DNA of 64,000 nt from positions 1-64,000 of the forward strand of contig JALBYF010000083.1 of the NCBI GenBank assembly GCA_023212725.1. The letters run 5' to 3'. Source of the stretch: Tranzscheliella williamsii. Taxonomy: Eukaryota > Basidiomycota > Ustilaginomycetes > Ustilaginales > Ustilaginaceae. A program made the position numbers and the translations under genes. The notes under the pieces are model-generated. The model saw only the letters and a program-made list of their open reading frames with translations. It searched no databases and had not been told where the DNA came from. Positions 31,401-41,300 of the stretch are shown piece by piece; within the stretch, counting starts at the first letter, position 1, and each line of letters starts with the position of its first letter.

Positions 31401-32091
31401 TGTGCGAAGCAGTGAGTTCTGCCTCGAGACGCGCACACTCTTCTTTAGCGGTGAGACTTTCGCGTTTGCCGTTATCAAGAGAGGTCTGCGCCGAGCCGAG
31501 CTGATTTTGCAGGCTGACGACCTCGGCCTGCAAGCTATCTTTGAGCCTAGTGGCTTGGAGTGCACTCGATCGTTCCGATTCTACCAGTTGCTCCAGCTCG
31601 TGATTGCGGTCGCGGAAAGACCGGATACTTTCGGTATACTCGGATTCTTTCTTGTTCCACGACAATTGCTCTTGCTCGTACGTTTCTAACTGCAGCTTGA
31701 GATTGGGATACTGGATGGCTATCGTGTAGAGGTATACAAGCATGTCATTGCCCGGAGAGAGGATCATGTCTTGGCTTATGTTGGTAAAAGGCGGAGGATC
31801 TGAGGCTTTCATGAGTGCTGCAGAAAGTCTGTCGATGGGAACGGAAGGCGGGAGCTGGACGCGCTTGGCCTCTTCTCCGTTGCGAGTCTCGGTAGAAAGC
31901 AACGGTGTTCCATTGCTCGCTGAAACCCGCTCCTGCTCCTGCTCCTGATTCTGGTCCTTGTCTTGCATACTGACGTCGGCGGTCATGGGAGCCTCGGCCT
32001 GTGCCTGCCCGACCCCAGCCTGTGCTTGGTTGACCTCAACCTGAGCCAACACCCGCGTGAGGTCCTGAGCATCAGAAGCCTCATCAGCCAT
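25456..32091 (-). CDS. MLP1: nuclear-basket nucleoporin Mlp1/TPR
   Basis: Large coiled-coil filament protein of the nuclear pore basket, involved in mRNA quality control, export and chromatin tethering. The frame is open to 32385, but the ATG at 32091 (MADEASDAQDLTR) has a good context, giving 2211 aa. An almost unbroken heptad-rich coiled coil runs from about residue 120 to about 2000, consistent with TPR/Mlp1. The conserved TPR stretch is visible around LVTFASLTQLCAQNARLLQV. The C-terminal 200 residues are non-coiled, Gly/Ala/Arg/Pro-rich (GGRGGAAGRP), and end with a basic segment (AKRKLSAQG, KKPRP), as expected for the nucleoplasmic tail. Myosin-like or SMC alternatives are disfavoured because there is no ATPase motif. 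Single exon. Confidence 0.88.
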   Translation of the reverse strand: MADEASDAQDLTRVLAQVEVNQAQAGVGQAQAEAPMTADVSMQDKDQNQEQEQERVSASNGTPLLSTETRNGEEAKRVQLPPSVPIDRLSAALMKASDPPPFTNISQDMILSPGNDMLVYLYTIAIQYPNLKLQLETYEQEQLSWNKKESEYTESIRSFRDRNHELEQLVESERSSALQATRLKDSLQAEVVSLQNQLGSAQTSLDNGKRESLTAKEECARLEAELTASHNQISVLKTDVETERSAKELITSERDRMSAELVGVRAQLTTLKSSTESGVRQAAEIRGRLESVEQEKRDILGSLQREREESTRKAQEIDSLLARNRDARQEISRLASAVQECQSRENIAKYKLQGLEQELQLTKKDAEWAHQQLNKVSEASASFRSSKRAEVSGLQTDLDSARQECSAARSKLTTLQAAYDDTSSRLNRSTDQIAELQSRLAAQEESFRSEINTQSQLVNLLERRAEHATSRISELDDQWEDVLEQCRIREESAYAEAQKEVQLRQKLEKENQELSEALDRLAEGVGIGQQRENADGDKTFDTLSEPDNDFDTRSIASTPRRGLLGTATSFNGIGISPTAEIANRIRKSGKSFSQIYMELAKTQEELRRERLESNRLTQVLAQVMDELQDRAPQLQAQREETERLSSDLEDVLRQVAFASQERDEVKAEAHRLKLDLDRGSRENSLMSQQLADFGRQVRELTKALIIRDDPDAGARLEDDGSLLPQLDQIAPLPETGPESDTQAVITSELVTFASLTQLCAQNARLLQVTRQLGEKMEEEERNYKARLAEDQDEAVSEARDLIVRLENEIRNERSKVEEVSKERDLFRQLCATGGRSQDAGAGQGASSSAGVTPSAAGMPSSDYDALRFKYDHLRKESEANIAGSQEQIRTLQVELSKVTVTSAREQALRQSAEEKYNNLQRTFELQKADLEELSRRASSLQENLARKDAAAQTIEEQLIQNRSAVEQLRTQVANLQAEKDVWKSSENKLLEDNRQMQIERSNLQDLARSTQAMQADLEQRGKESTARLEQDLKRAQDANEDMRSRLMNEQELYRQLSLRREIENRDLQAKIELSSSELSNAREALAVARTSADHTQLRVEDLTKQLDATKEKLAIYERRDQLARDPSAFRAQTENQLSREEQLEIELADLKAGRAAAQVEVQRCRLQVEAALAQANEKHAALTQLTQEHEEFKARSTAELSATASEVEGLKAQMQTATTELDTANSQVKDLRTQIDSQRATFQAEKKSLEDAITELGSVEERAKVEHEDVKVEIRKHVKAAKDAETKLKEVEKIRETLTAELNEAREQLSRARQEAGSLRSAKDLAEAEWGREKGGWDNVRHTLEREKADLQRRIDDLTTQNQILHSHLETVNAQANQIRQAASAPFASAEDAMEVEHPTGGAGNTDGGATNNGVHVEATDPAATEASNDVVASSAVDTDPQASTAAGGSEETAIKKEETAVTGTELSATVMKRRVEELHEVVNYLRREKEIVDLQMELNKQETARLKQTLEHVNKSLAETRSELELERSSNVAAPSSASHHTELLDKINQLNELRESHSTLQEQAERYKAQAAELEAQLTSADTQLEPVKEQLHNAQIELEASQAQLNVLREDNKRWQARAQSLLQTHGISEEMQKVEQQRAEAQQKVDEISKKLQEQEAATASVQAELATAKGNFEKLREQVRARIAQERKQVAEAQDKLNALQKEKQDEAQAYQNAIATHEARVAELEAERDALKQQLDDQASAAPAAPMNPAATEFTPAEPSSAPTAKAEPADADAAEAARAEQAAAVEAAVQEAQKQFDEIKAQLESEKAAIAAARDKHLQKGREFLRNQRAAEAEVKQRDETIIQLKHDFAENNAAAIETAVQARVAAAAADSGAGENASVEELRIKVADLQTKLHAAETRIQELEAQLAGAGDAHTEAAGSAPDTAQLKAAHQDELRKLEVSLASKYADLQATAVEQAFARGQQSGASAGATSGGAGGDVEGQVQARLKALEEEREAAVQDAIAAAVSAREQELKAQYDETAKARFEAGKNEANLRNQLMIKQKDNKIAKLSGEIAQLKGEAGDAEGVGAGAGGLPTRPGVFGRGGATGPRGGRGGAAGRPAAAVAGAKPVPTGPAAASGATPTSIRGAAGRGGTRIAHAAARGGRTAPAPAQSAGAKRKLSAQGLPTHPTTPDTATQGGAKKPRPAGTPVHIRRPGAPNPNPQ

Positions 32092-32665
32092 CTTGTGCCG
32101 ACGACGGGCGGAGATGCTCCCGTGTGAATCGCGGTACAAATACAGAGACGTGTCGCCGCAAGACTGCTCTCGCGCAATGCACGAACGTGTCGAAGGGCGA
32201 CAAGCCTTGAGCCCCGTCGTTACTTGCTGCGCTTCACGTAAAAAGGCCGACCAAAGGCAGCAATCGGCTCGGTGGCTTGGGCGAGTTGTGAAGAAAAGAG
32301 AAGGAGTCGACCAAGATGGGTGCAGGTGGAGAATCACGGATTGTGTGCGCGTAAAGCCATCTGCTTCTGCTCTGTGAGAACTCACTGACCTTGCTTCTCA
32401 GCTTCACGTGACGTGTCCAGGCGGTTGGGCCCCAACTCACACTCATACATCACTTACCTGTGACTTCATTACGAAGCTACAGCTTTGCTCCTCGGACACT
32501 CACACTTCCTCACAGCACTCATCGGCAGCGCCGCAGTTCAAGCGTATTTCCTCGACTAGCCTATACAGCAGTTGAATTGTGCCAGGCAACGGTCGAGAGA
32601 AGCGTCTTTGCAGCGCACGCATCAAGGTTGGCTTTGCTACCGTCACATCGCAGTCGGAGTACCCG
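32092..32665. other. divergent MLP1/GRASP promoter region
   Basis: Short gap between two divergent genes. Both upstream frames that extend into it start with non-ATG codons or lack family homology, so I treat it as promoter and leader sequence. Confidence 0.45.
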
Positions 32666-33631
32666 ATGGGTGCGTCAGAGTCGAGACCGCGGTTAGACGA
32701 CTCGGAAGAGGCGCCGAAGCAGGGATACCATGTTGTGCGTGTAGCTGCTGGCAGTCCTGCGCACTTGGTGGGGATTGAGCCGTTCTTTGACTTTTGTGTG
32801 GGGATCGATGGGGTGGCGCTGGACCCGAGCAAGGATATCGATGGTGCGGGCGATGCTGCGGGGCTGGGAGCGTGGAAGAGCCTCGAGGAACGGGAGGGCA
32901 CGCAGGTGATGCTCAATGTGTGGAACAGCAAGCGGCAGCAGCTGCGCGAGGTGGCCATCGTGCCGTCGCGCCACTGGTCCGCGAATCCGTCCACCAGCAG
33001 CATCAACGGAACCAGCTCCGAAGCCTCATCGCAACCCTCGCTGCTCGGCCTCTCCCTGCGCCTCTGCAACCCGTCCCAGGCGCTCTCGCACGTCTGGCAC
33101 ATCCTGGAGATCCTCGAAGGCTCCCCTGCTGAGTCTGCTGGCCTGGTTCCCTTTGGCGACTTTGTCATCGGCTGGCCCGGCGGTGTGCTGCAGTCCGAAG
33201 GCGACTTCTACGAGCTTGTAGAAGCACATAGCGACCGCGCACTGCGGCTTTACGTCTACAACTCGGATTACGACCACACTCGAGAAGTCATCATCGTGCC
33301 CAATCGCGAATGGGGCGGCGAAGGCCTCCTGGGCTGCGGCGTCGGCTATGGCCTCTTACACCGCATACCCAAGCCACAAGACCTCCCCAAGGTACCGCCA
33401 GAGCTCAGTGCGCAAGACGACCAACATACCCCCCGGCTTGGCACGACAGACGAGCACGCTACCCCCGTGGCAGCCCGGAAGCCGCCACCGGCCAACGCAA
33501 ACGCAGTCAACCATCAGTATATTACCGAGGAAGAAGACCAATACGAGCAAGACGACGATGAGGACGACGATCCAAACACCAGCGGCGTCACCGTCAGCAT
33601 GAGGCATGATGACGAAGACGAGGACGATTAA
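32666..33631 (+). CDS. GRH1: GRASP55/65-family Golgi reassembly-stacking protein (Grh1)
   Basis: Peripheral early-secretory-pathway protein that tethers membranes and supports unconventional secretion. The ATG at 32666 gives 321 aa starting MGASESRPRLDD. Gly2 with Ser6 matches the N-myristoylation rule used by animal GRASPs. Two tandem GRASP-type PDZ domains follow: about 18-115 (GYHVVRVAAGSPAHLVGIEP...FDFCVGIDG) and about 130-235 (WHILEILEGSPAESAGLVP...DFVIGWPGG). The second ends with the hallmark LGCGVGYGLLHRIP. The C-terminal tail is Pro-rich then very acidic (EEEDQYEQDDDEDDD), a likely regulatory and disordered region. An upstream in-frame ATG at 32579 exists but would hide Gly2. Single exon. 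Confidence 0.95.
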   Translation: MGASESRPRLDDSEEAPKQGYHVVRVAAGSPAHLVGIEPFFDFCVGIDGVALDPSKDIDGAGDAAGLGAWKSLEEREGTQVMLNVWNSKRQQLREVAIVPSRHWSANPSTSSINGTSSEASSQPSLLGLSLRLCNPSQALSHVWHILEILEGSPAESAGLVPFGDFVIGWPGGVLQSEGDFYELVEAHSDRALRLYVYNSDYDHTREVIIVPNREWGGEGLLGCGVGYGLLHRIPKPQDLPKVPPELSAQDDQHTPRLGTTDEHATPVAARKPPPANANAVNHQYITEEEDQYEQDDDEDDDPNTSGVTVSMRHDDEDEDD

Positions 33632-33825
33632 CGAGCACCGACCTCCTTCAACATATAGTCACGTTGCAACTCGACATAAATTAGTGCTGCGGGCATGCGA
33701 AAAACTTCTGTGGACCTTGTAAAGGAAGGTGGTATTCAGCTTGGGAATAGAGGTGGTATTTCGGGACTGCGGGTTGAGAGTAGAATGTATGTACGTGCTT
33801 GTGAGAGAACAGGATAGATGTGCGT

Positions 33826-35946
33826 CTAATTCCGAGGTTTGCGCATCAGTGCGAAGAAGCGAGGTGTATCCAGTCCTGAACGTCGCTGGATCTCCTCTGC
33901 CCATACAGTAAAGAGGCCTAGCTGTTGCTCTAGCTCCCCGATATGCCTCTTCAGCGCGTTTTCGCGCCCCTTGGCATCGTCCTCCCGCTCGACGCACGTG
34001 TTTTGCAGGGCTTCCAGTTTTTCGGATATCTCGAACAGCTGCTGTTTCTGCTTGTGCAGCTGATCGTCCTGTTGGCTAAGCTGCTCCTCCAACAGTTTGA
34101 CTCTGCTCGCCATGACTTCGCTCCCCTCATTAGACCGAGACATGTCTTCCAGCTGCTTGAGGAGCTCTGCAGAAATCTTGGGCTCTTCTGGAATAAAGTC
34201 GACACGCGTAGCGTTCTCAGCTTCAGTTTCAGTTTCAGTTTCGTTCGTCCGCAAACCATCATTGCTTTGCTCCATCAGAGTGGCTTGGGCGCCATGTCCC
34301 GGGCTTGAAAGCCTGGACGACGTCTTCGGGCCTGTATCGTCTTCCTTGTGGAAAGCCGTTCTAGTCGATATGGCCGAGGTGGAAGACGGGATCCAGGTGA
34401 TGGGGACTTCCTCACTCTTGATGTTCGGGTCGCAGGTTGACGCCATCCAAGTAGACAAGGTTTCCCCGCTGTTGCCACCTGAGGTTGAAGCGGGCCCTCT
34501 CGGCGGAGAATTCTTGGGTGGCACCTGAGAGCTCGTCCCCAAGCCCGGAACCGGATCGACATGGTCCAAGAGTTGCTGTACTTCATCATCAGCAGTCGCG
34601 CTCACGTTATTAAGCTCTCTATTAGGCTCGCTGGTGCGCTGAGTTGGGTTTGGATGTGCCTCGGCATACAACCATTCTTTGCGCACCGTAGAGCGGTCGG
34701 AATTCGGTTGGTTGTCTGCATTGGTGCTAGTTTGGGCCGCCTTTCGAGTCTTGAGATGACGTTCTTTCATCGCTTGATCTACATCCCCGATCCACTGCTC
34801 AGTTGGTTGGTCTTCAATTTCTCGATCACTCCCCTCTTTGCGATGGTTGGCAGCCTTACGCGAATCGGGCCCTGACGTTTCAGTAGGTGAGTAAAGCGAG
34901 ATTCCTGCGGCCCTCTGCCACTTCTCCTGAGGAGAACGAGGTGGTGGAGAGGGAGGAGCCGCTTCCGATTCTGTTGGGCGCGAGGATGCGGTGCGTAGCA
35001 AAGGCTTGCTTGTAATAGAGACGCCGTCTGTAGGGCAGTAATTAGTCTCTGCCGAGGTGATGCATGCTGTTCTCGCACGTCCGCGACCGTATGAGTTGCA
35101 CGTCCATGGAGTGGTTGCGCTGCCAAATGAGAATCTGGAGCGAATCGAACCAAGTCCATTGGCCCATACATCTTGGAGAGCTGGATCTTTTGGCAAGGCA
35201 TGTGTGGCGGAGCTTTCTGCATCCCCTTGACGAATCAGAGACCTTCGTTGAGCGACGCTCTTTCGAGCTTCTTCTAGCTCGTGACCGATCTGCTGAGCCA
35301 CATTGCGACCGTCATGACCCGATTGCATCGCTCCGGCGACAAGGTGCTCGACTTTGCTAGCTGCCAGAGCATTGATCCTGGCGAGGTCCAAAGCGACTCT
35401 ACGCCAGGCATAGGCATCTCTTTGCACAAGACTCTTGGCTGCCTGTAGACGATTCATTGCCTTCCTGATGCGAAAGAAATAGACAGCAGCGAAGGTTGTA
35501 CCAGCACCGAAGAGGAGGAAAGTGAATGTTGTGCGACCTGCTGTCGGGTCGGAAGCTTTGCCTTTGGTGTTCAGCTTCGTATTTGCAGCAATCGAAAAGT
35601 CGAAAGGAGTAGCAGAAGAAGGAACGGCTGTGGTGGACAGCAAGGGGGCGTCGGAAAGGGCGCTAGCGGATGGAGGCGGAGAGGCTGCACCTGGGCCGGA
35701 GACGAAGCTTGATGATGCAGGACCTTCAGCGGCCAAATTAGCTAAGGAGCAAAGGAGGGCCGATATGGACGCAGAAGCGCCCGATAGTGAGGAGGTAGAG
35801 CAATTGCGGTGTTCGACTGATTCAGATTGTGTCGAGGAGAGCGTGGACGGATAGTTCTCCGGCTGCGAATGTGATGGCTCTTGTACGTCTTGGTGATGGT
35901 GAAACGGATTTGAAGCGTAGCGGCTGCAAGCGAAGCTCAGGAGCAT
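33826..35946 (-). CDS. 706-aa single-pass membrane protein with C-terminal coiled coil
   Basis: The family is not recognised. It starts at ATG 35946. The N-terminal 135 residues are Ser/Pro/Ala-rich. One clear hydrophobic segment (about 140-159, TFTFLLFGAGTTFAAVYFF) is followed immediately by a basic stretch (RIRKAMNRLQAAK) and a helix-rich region to about 240. This places the large C-terminal part on the positively charged, cytosolic side by the positive-inside rule. Residues about 240-590 are polar and disordered, with a short TETETEAE run. About 595-685 forms a coiled coil (LLEEQLSQQDDQLHKQKQQL and after). A membrane-anchored tether or adaptor is plausible but is inference. It converges with the GRASP gene 194 nt away. 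Confidence 0.75.
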   Translation of the reverse strand: MLLSFACSRYASNPFHHHQDVQEPSHSQPENYPSTLSSTQSESVEHRNCSTSSLSGASASISALLCSLANLAAEGPASSSFVSGPGAASPPPSASALSDAPLLSTTAVPSSATPFDFSIAANTKLNTKGKASDPTAGRTTFTFLLFGAGTTFAAVYFFRIRKAMNRLQAAKSLVQRDAYAWRRVALDLARINALAASKVEHLVAGAMQSGHDGRNVAQQIGHELEEARKSVAQRRSLIRQGDAESSATHALPKDPALQDVWANGLGSIRSRFSFGSATTPWTCNSYGRGRARTACITSAETNYCPTDGVSITSKPLLRTASSRPTESEAAPPSPPPRSPQEKWQRAAGISLYSPTETSGPDSRKAANHRKEGSDREIEDQPTEQWIGDVDQAMKERHLKTRKAAQTSTNADNQPNSDRSTVRKEWLYAEAHPNPTQRTSEPNRELNNVSATADDEVQQLLDHVDPVPGLGTSSQVPPKNSPPRGPASTSGGNSGETLSTWMASTCDPNIKSEEVPITWIPSSTSAISTRTAFHKEDDTGPKTSSRLSSPGHGAQATLMEQSNDGLRTNETETETEAENATRVDFIPEEPKISAELLKQLEDMSRSNEGSEVMASRVKLLEEQLSQQDDQLHKQKQQLFEISEKLEALQNTCVEREDDAKGRENALKRHIGELEQQLGLFTVWAEEIQRRSGLDTPRFFALMRKPRN

Positions 35947-37081
35947 GATCCTACGGTAGTTGCCTTAGGTCAACGACATGGATGACTGCGCGAGTATGGG
36001 TGTCGACAAGATGGCATAACATAGCCAGTCAATCTGGGCTAGGTTTATATGAGCTTGGAAGCGGCAACACGGACACAACATCATATACAGTGCAAATTTA
36101 TTGGCTGAGTCGACAAGGTACTACTACGGGCTTATCGAGCGCTGGAGCCCCCTGTGAGGCGGAAGGGGGCGCCTTTATGGCCTGTTGGGAGGAGCCATAG
36201 GATCCAGCGGACACTCACCTTGTACTCGCATGCTGTGCTTCGCTACAGCACTTTCGTGCAGTTTAGAGCGTTAGAGCGTGCATTGGACCCTGAATAATAC
36301 GTGTGAGTGGCTCTTGCAGATAACAAAATATAATTGCCGTGCTCTTGCGCGCGCCGGGCACGCGGGCTCGGTTCAAAGTAAGAGAAGTGGTCTGTGCTTT
36401 CAAGGCACAAAAGGTTTTGTACGAAACCTGTTAGACTTACAATTAAATGGGCACCATCCCGCCGCTCATCGAGGTTGGCACGGCGTGCATGCGCTGCCAT
36501 CGCCACGCCAGCTTGTTCTTCATCGGCGGCTGTTGCAGTCGACCTGAGCAGCTTCGTCAGACTCTTCAACTCCTTTCTTGCCAGGTCACAGTGTTCGTTA
36601 ACCACGGCCCATGAGAGAAGAGCTGGTTCTCCACAGCACAACCTTGCTATCTTCCCTAACTACCAAGTATGAGGGGATGAATCTAACAGAGATGAAGTGT
36701 CCTTTCACGCTCGTTTGCTGCCTGAGCATGAATGAGGCCGTTTGAGATGTGGGGAAACGCTTGCTCTTTTCCGGCTAATAATCGCGAGTTGAGTGTTTGA
36801 GTGGCAGGCGAAGCGACCTCCACCGCCTGTAAGGTTGATGTGATTCTAGCATGGTGTTGCTTTGAAGTGCAGAGTTATCCTCGCAATACAATTCTACTCT
36901 GCCAATCATAAACAGATCGTTCGCCTCTCTGTCAGCTCGTAGGTCTCCGTCATCTAACCTTACTCGCACCTCCATCGCCCTCCTTTCTTCATCTTCACTC
37001 CCATCCAGACTTGTCAGCAACGACGCGTGCAGATATCACCCTTGGCCGACACGCATCGACTTGCTCAATAGCAACCGCAAA
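35947..37081. other. 1.1-kb divergent intergenic region
   Basis: This lies between the 706-aa gene and the SCP2-domain gene. The minus strand at 36243-36641 is open and partly coding-like, and its upper part ends near a GTAAGT at about 36434, but it lacks an ATG start and any recognised motif. I found no supportable gene. Confidence 0.4.
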
Positions 37082-37872
37082 ATGTCGAAGCCTACAAATG
37101 CAGACGAACGAATGAAGGCCGAGTCAGAACAGGCGCTCTCTTCGGCAGATGACCTCAACTGCCCTGGCTTCGAATCGAGCAGGGTGTTTGCGCTCACAGC
37201 CCAGCTGTTGCGTAACCCACCGGAAGGATTTCCTTCTCGCAAGCGCCTGCTACGATCTCTACAGAGCATTTACCTTTTTGTCGTCCACCCCTCTACCATC
37301 ATCGATCCAAGCAATCCCCGCACCAAGCCGCTTCAAGGCAATGTCTCGTCATCCGGAGGCGCCCTGAAGCCTGCGCTCTGGTACGCCGACATGAAAAACA
37401 AAGGCGTCGTCCGCAAGGGCCAGCCTCCGAAGACTGTGCTTGGTCGCAAGCGCAAGGCGGATGTCGTGATCGAGTGTAGGGATCGCGACCTTGTCGACAT
37501 CGCTACTGGCAAGGTGCATGCTCAAAAGCTTTACAACGAAGGGAGGGTAAGTAGCGCAAAGTGTCCAGTCGACCGTGGTCATCGGTCACACTCTCCGTGT
37601 CGGTTACGTCGCACCCGTGCTCACGATGCCCTTTTATGCGATTGTTCTGATTGCCATGGCAGATCAAGATCCGCGGTGACCTCGATCGCGCCCTCAAGAT
37701 CGCCACCATCATCTCGCACGAACGATCAAAGATCTACGGTACACCTGCCCCGCCTGCTCCCATCCAACCGACATTCTCAGCCGCAGAAATGCAGCGAGAG
37801 GGGCATGCTAGCAAGGACGAAGATTATGGGGCTGGAAGTCCTGCTCCCGTTCCCAACAGAGCCCGCCTCTGA
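37082..37872 (+). CDS. SCP2 sterol-carrier-domain protein with peroxisomal tail
   Basis: Exons are 37082-37546 and 37663-37872, with a 116-nt intron beginning GTAAGT and ending GGCAG. The product is 224 aa. The junction gives GKVHAQKLYNEGR|IKIRGDLDRALK, which is the SCP2 lipid-binding core (gk..p.k.f..Gk.kikGd...a.k). Without splicing, both halves are lost in different frames. Upstream, DVVIECRDRDLVDIATG is the expected preceding strand and helix. The first 80 residues are an extension containing FESSRVFALTAQLL. The C-terminal tripeptide is Ala-Arg-Leu, an accepted PTS1, so peroxisomal import is predicted. The role is likely lipid or acyl-CoA binding or transfer in peroxisomes. This is not the thiolase fusion known from animals. 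Confidence 0.85.
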
Positions 37873-38396
37873 TCGGTTGCACCCATTCACAGCCATGTCA
37901 CTACCCATGTTCATCGGCATCTCCACCAAAACCACGAATCACAGTAAATCTTTGGCACTTGGGTTGAGGAAACACTCAGCCTGCAATCAACACGCTTTAC
38001 CTCCTCTCTTCTGCTGCAATCTACTGAGCTTTGATACTGTCTGTCATTTTCTGCATTCCTCCTTGTCTCCTTCGAGGGGAGGTACCAATGTCTACCGGCC
38101 CGGTGACCCCCGGTTTGCTAGCATTGTGTGCGTGGCTGCCGCCAAATCAAACCGCCGAATCTATCATCTTTTCGCCCCTTTGTGTAGACTACACAAAAGG
38201 GTCGCCGGCTTATGCACACAGCCCTTTCATCTCAGAAAGTTCTTTCGCGGCACTAAGCGGCCCAAGCTTTTTCTGCAGCTTCATCTGGCCATTGTCTTAT
38301 GATGAGGGGTGTGACAAGCGTACTACTTCGGCTTAAAAGGAGCGAAACCTTCTTGTGTCATGCGACCAGACACCACCAGCATCCCACCTTATCGCC
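37873..38396. other. intergenic region upstream of RdRP
   Basis: About 520 bases between two plus-strand genes. It presumably contains the 3' end of the SCP2-domain gene and the RdRP promoter. No coding support was seen. Confidence 0.4.
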
Positions 38397-41300
38397 ATGG
38401 AGGTTTTCCTAGGTGGCATCACGGGCTATGTGAGGGACCCCCAGATTGAACGCTTCATCCACAACCTCCTCGCGGAGGAAGACCATTTCATTCCTTCTTC
38501 TACGGCGATTTCTCGCGCTCGTCACCGCTACCATGACCGTTATGATCTGTCTGACGAGGAGTCCTTTCACGACCCATACTACTCGGAAGATGAACTGACC
38601 GATTACGATCCAATGAGCCCCGACGATTTCCAACAAAGCTGGCAGGACGAGGGGCATTCCTATGATGACGGCTGGGAAAGGAACAACGAGGAATCTCAGC
38701 TTCAACACAGTGGGATAGGGCAGACTTGCGCTAGGGCTCCAGTCATCGCCACCCGCTCCGTCTTCAACAGAGGTTTCTTTTTCAAAAGGATCGCTGCAAG
38801 GCCAGGCAAATCTGACTTTGGCTTCATCACCTTTGCTGATCGTCGAGTTGGCAGCTGGTTCATGGCCACCGCACCTGCTAAACCGTTTGTTGTGGCGAAT
38901 GATCTTAAGCTAAGCTTCGGAACAGGGACAGTCTCTCGAACCTTTGTCAGGGCAATCACTGAAAATGCCAGCCAACGACAGGCATTCTTAGCCTCAGAGA
39001 AAGAACATAGCATTTTCAGCTGCTACCAGGCTTTTGCAGGCTACTGGGCCTCGCCGGGCAACTTTCGCTACCCTAGTAGCAGCCAGGCGCCGAGCAACCT
39101 TTTATTGTTCAGTGGCGCAGAGGTCTTTTCGCTTGAAGGCAAAAACACCAGGCTGACATTTCTTCCCAGAGATGTACGTGTCTGGTCGACGTTCAAAGCT
39201 GGTGCACGGGATAACAGTGGTGTTGGCTTCACCATCATCTTGGAGTTGCACCAGAATCCACAACAACCCCCCAAGAAGGATGCCCTCGCCAAGCATTATG
39301 GGTATGCACTTCCAAGCAACGTTATTTGCATCACCTACCGGAACGATCCGGATGGCAAGACTAAAGCAGACAGCCTCGCCGCTCTGGCTGAAAAAGTCTT
39401 CCCAGGAGCAAGCAAGATGAGTCTGCATGGGATCAAGCCGCTCGAGGATGGATATGAAGGATTTCTCGACATGTTTTTCCGACGTAGCAAAAATCTCGAC
39501 ATCGAACTGGCCTTCCACAGAGAGGCTCTTTTGCGTAATGGTTTGATTGACGTATCGACTCTGATCAAGGTCAATGGCTGGCTTGAAGATATCATCAAAC
39601 GTAGAAACGGACAGAACGCTGCCCTCAAGGTCGTCCGCGTGTTCCTCACAAAGCTGGAAGCCCGCAAGGAACGTGCCGACGACGCCGAGATGGCACTAAG
39701 ATACACCAAGGATCTGTGGAAACAGGCCAAGTTGGAGGCACTGACAAAACGGTTCGCCGGTCTCTCCGTCGAAGGTCTATTCCACGATCCCGACGACGAC
39801 TACCTGGCTCCCATGCTGCATATCGATGCCACACCCACCCGATTGCTTCTTTCAGGGCCGCATCGCCACGTGTCGAATCGAGTCATCAGAACCTACAAAA
39901 AGCACTGGCACCATTTCGCTCGTGTTACTTTCACCGATGAAGATCGAGATCGTGTTACCAACATTCGACCCAACTATGGATTCGCCGAGAGCGAAAAATA
40001 CGTCAAGACCAGAGTGCTGAACCTTCTCCAAAGCGGGTTCACTATTGCCGGACGCAAGTGGCAAATGTTGGCTTGGTCCTCGTCATCGATGGGGACGCAT
40101 ACCGTCTGGTTCATGACCAGCTTCCAGGACGAGGGTGGTCGACTTGTTGACGCAAACAGCATTCGGCAATCGTTGGGGACGTTTCCTGATGCCATTAGGA
40201 GGTCTCCTGCCCGTTACGGTGCTCGCTTGTCGCAAGCGTTTAGTGCGACCGCCCGTACCATTTCTATCCCGCCTTCTTGTCTGGCCGCAAGGGAAGATGT
40301 GATTTCCAGCGATGGCTCTGTACATACCGATGGTATTGGAGAGATATCGACAGAACTCATGGCAGAAGTGTGGGAAAAATATGTCTCGATCCATGGCGAG
40401 AGGCGCAAGAGACGCCTGCTCCGTTCGTCAGCGCCTTCTGCTATCCAGATCCGGTTTGGAGGCGCTAAGGGCGTTCTCTGCGTCAATCCAGAGTTGGAAG
40501 GCAAGATGCTCACCATCCGCCCGAGTATGGAAAAATTCGGGTCGGACCACGACGATCTTGAAGTGGCAAACTCATCTGCACGCTGTCTGCCCGCCAAGCT
40601 CAATCGGCCTCTGATCAATGCACTGCAAGACCGCGGTATCCCTACCGCCTCTTTCCTCGAGATCCAAGATGAAGCGATCCAGCACATAGCTAAAGCCAGA
40701 TCAAACTTTCAGGAAACTTCCAAGCTCTGCTCAGCCTATAGTTTGGGTGCGGGTTTCAACATCAGGACTTTGTTCGAAAAGCTGCACAACATTGGCTGCA
40801 GCCCTGCAGGTTCTCATCGAGACAGCTTCTTCGTGTCACTTAGCAATAGCATTGCTGCGTCTGCATTGGGAGACATGAAGCGTAAGGCAAGGATTCCAGT
40901 CAGGGGCGTCACCTTGTTGGGAGTTGCGGATGAGTTCCAGTACCTCCGTCCAGGACAAGTTTTCATCCAAGTCGAAAAGGTGGAGTTCGGGCGGGTCGCC
41001 ACTCAGATAGTCTCGGGCTCGTATCTGCTAGGACGTTCCCCGACGGTCGACCCGGACGATGTCGCCATGGTCGACTGTGTTGTTCCTCCCCCTGGTCATC
41101 CCCTCCTGCAGCTACGCAATGTCATCGTCTTCAACACAGGCGAGGTGTCGCAGCCTCTACCACGTGCGCTCGGTGGAGGCGATCTCGACGGCGACCTCTA
41201 CACCTGTTACTTTGATGATCGCCTGTTCCCAGCTAGGTCGTCAACCCGGGGCGCCTTCCACGAAAAAGTGTCGCCCCGACAGCTCGCGCAAGATTGCACC

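Noticed and set aside
32579..32665. Upstream ATG extending the GRASP protein by 29 residues
   Set aside because: Removes the conserved MGxxxS start and adds a non-conserved sequence with poor bias.
36243..36641. 132-aa minus-strand frame with a partly coding-like upper half next to a GTAAGT
   Set aside because: No ATG start, no acceptor that extends it sensibly, and no recognised motif. RNA evidence would be needed to revive it.
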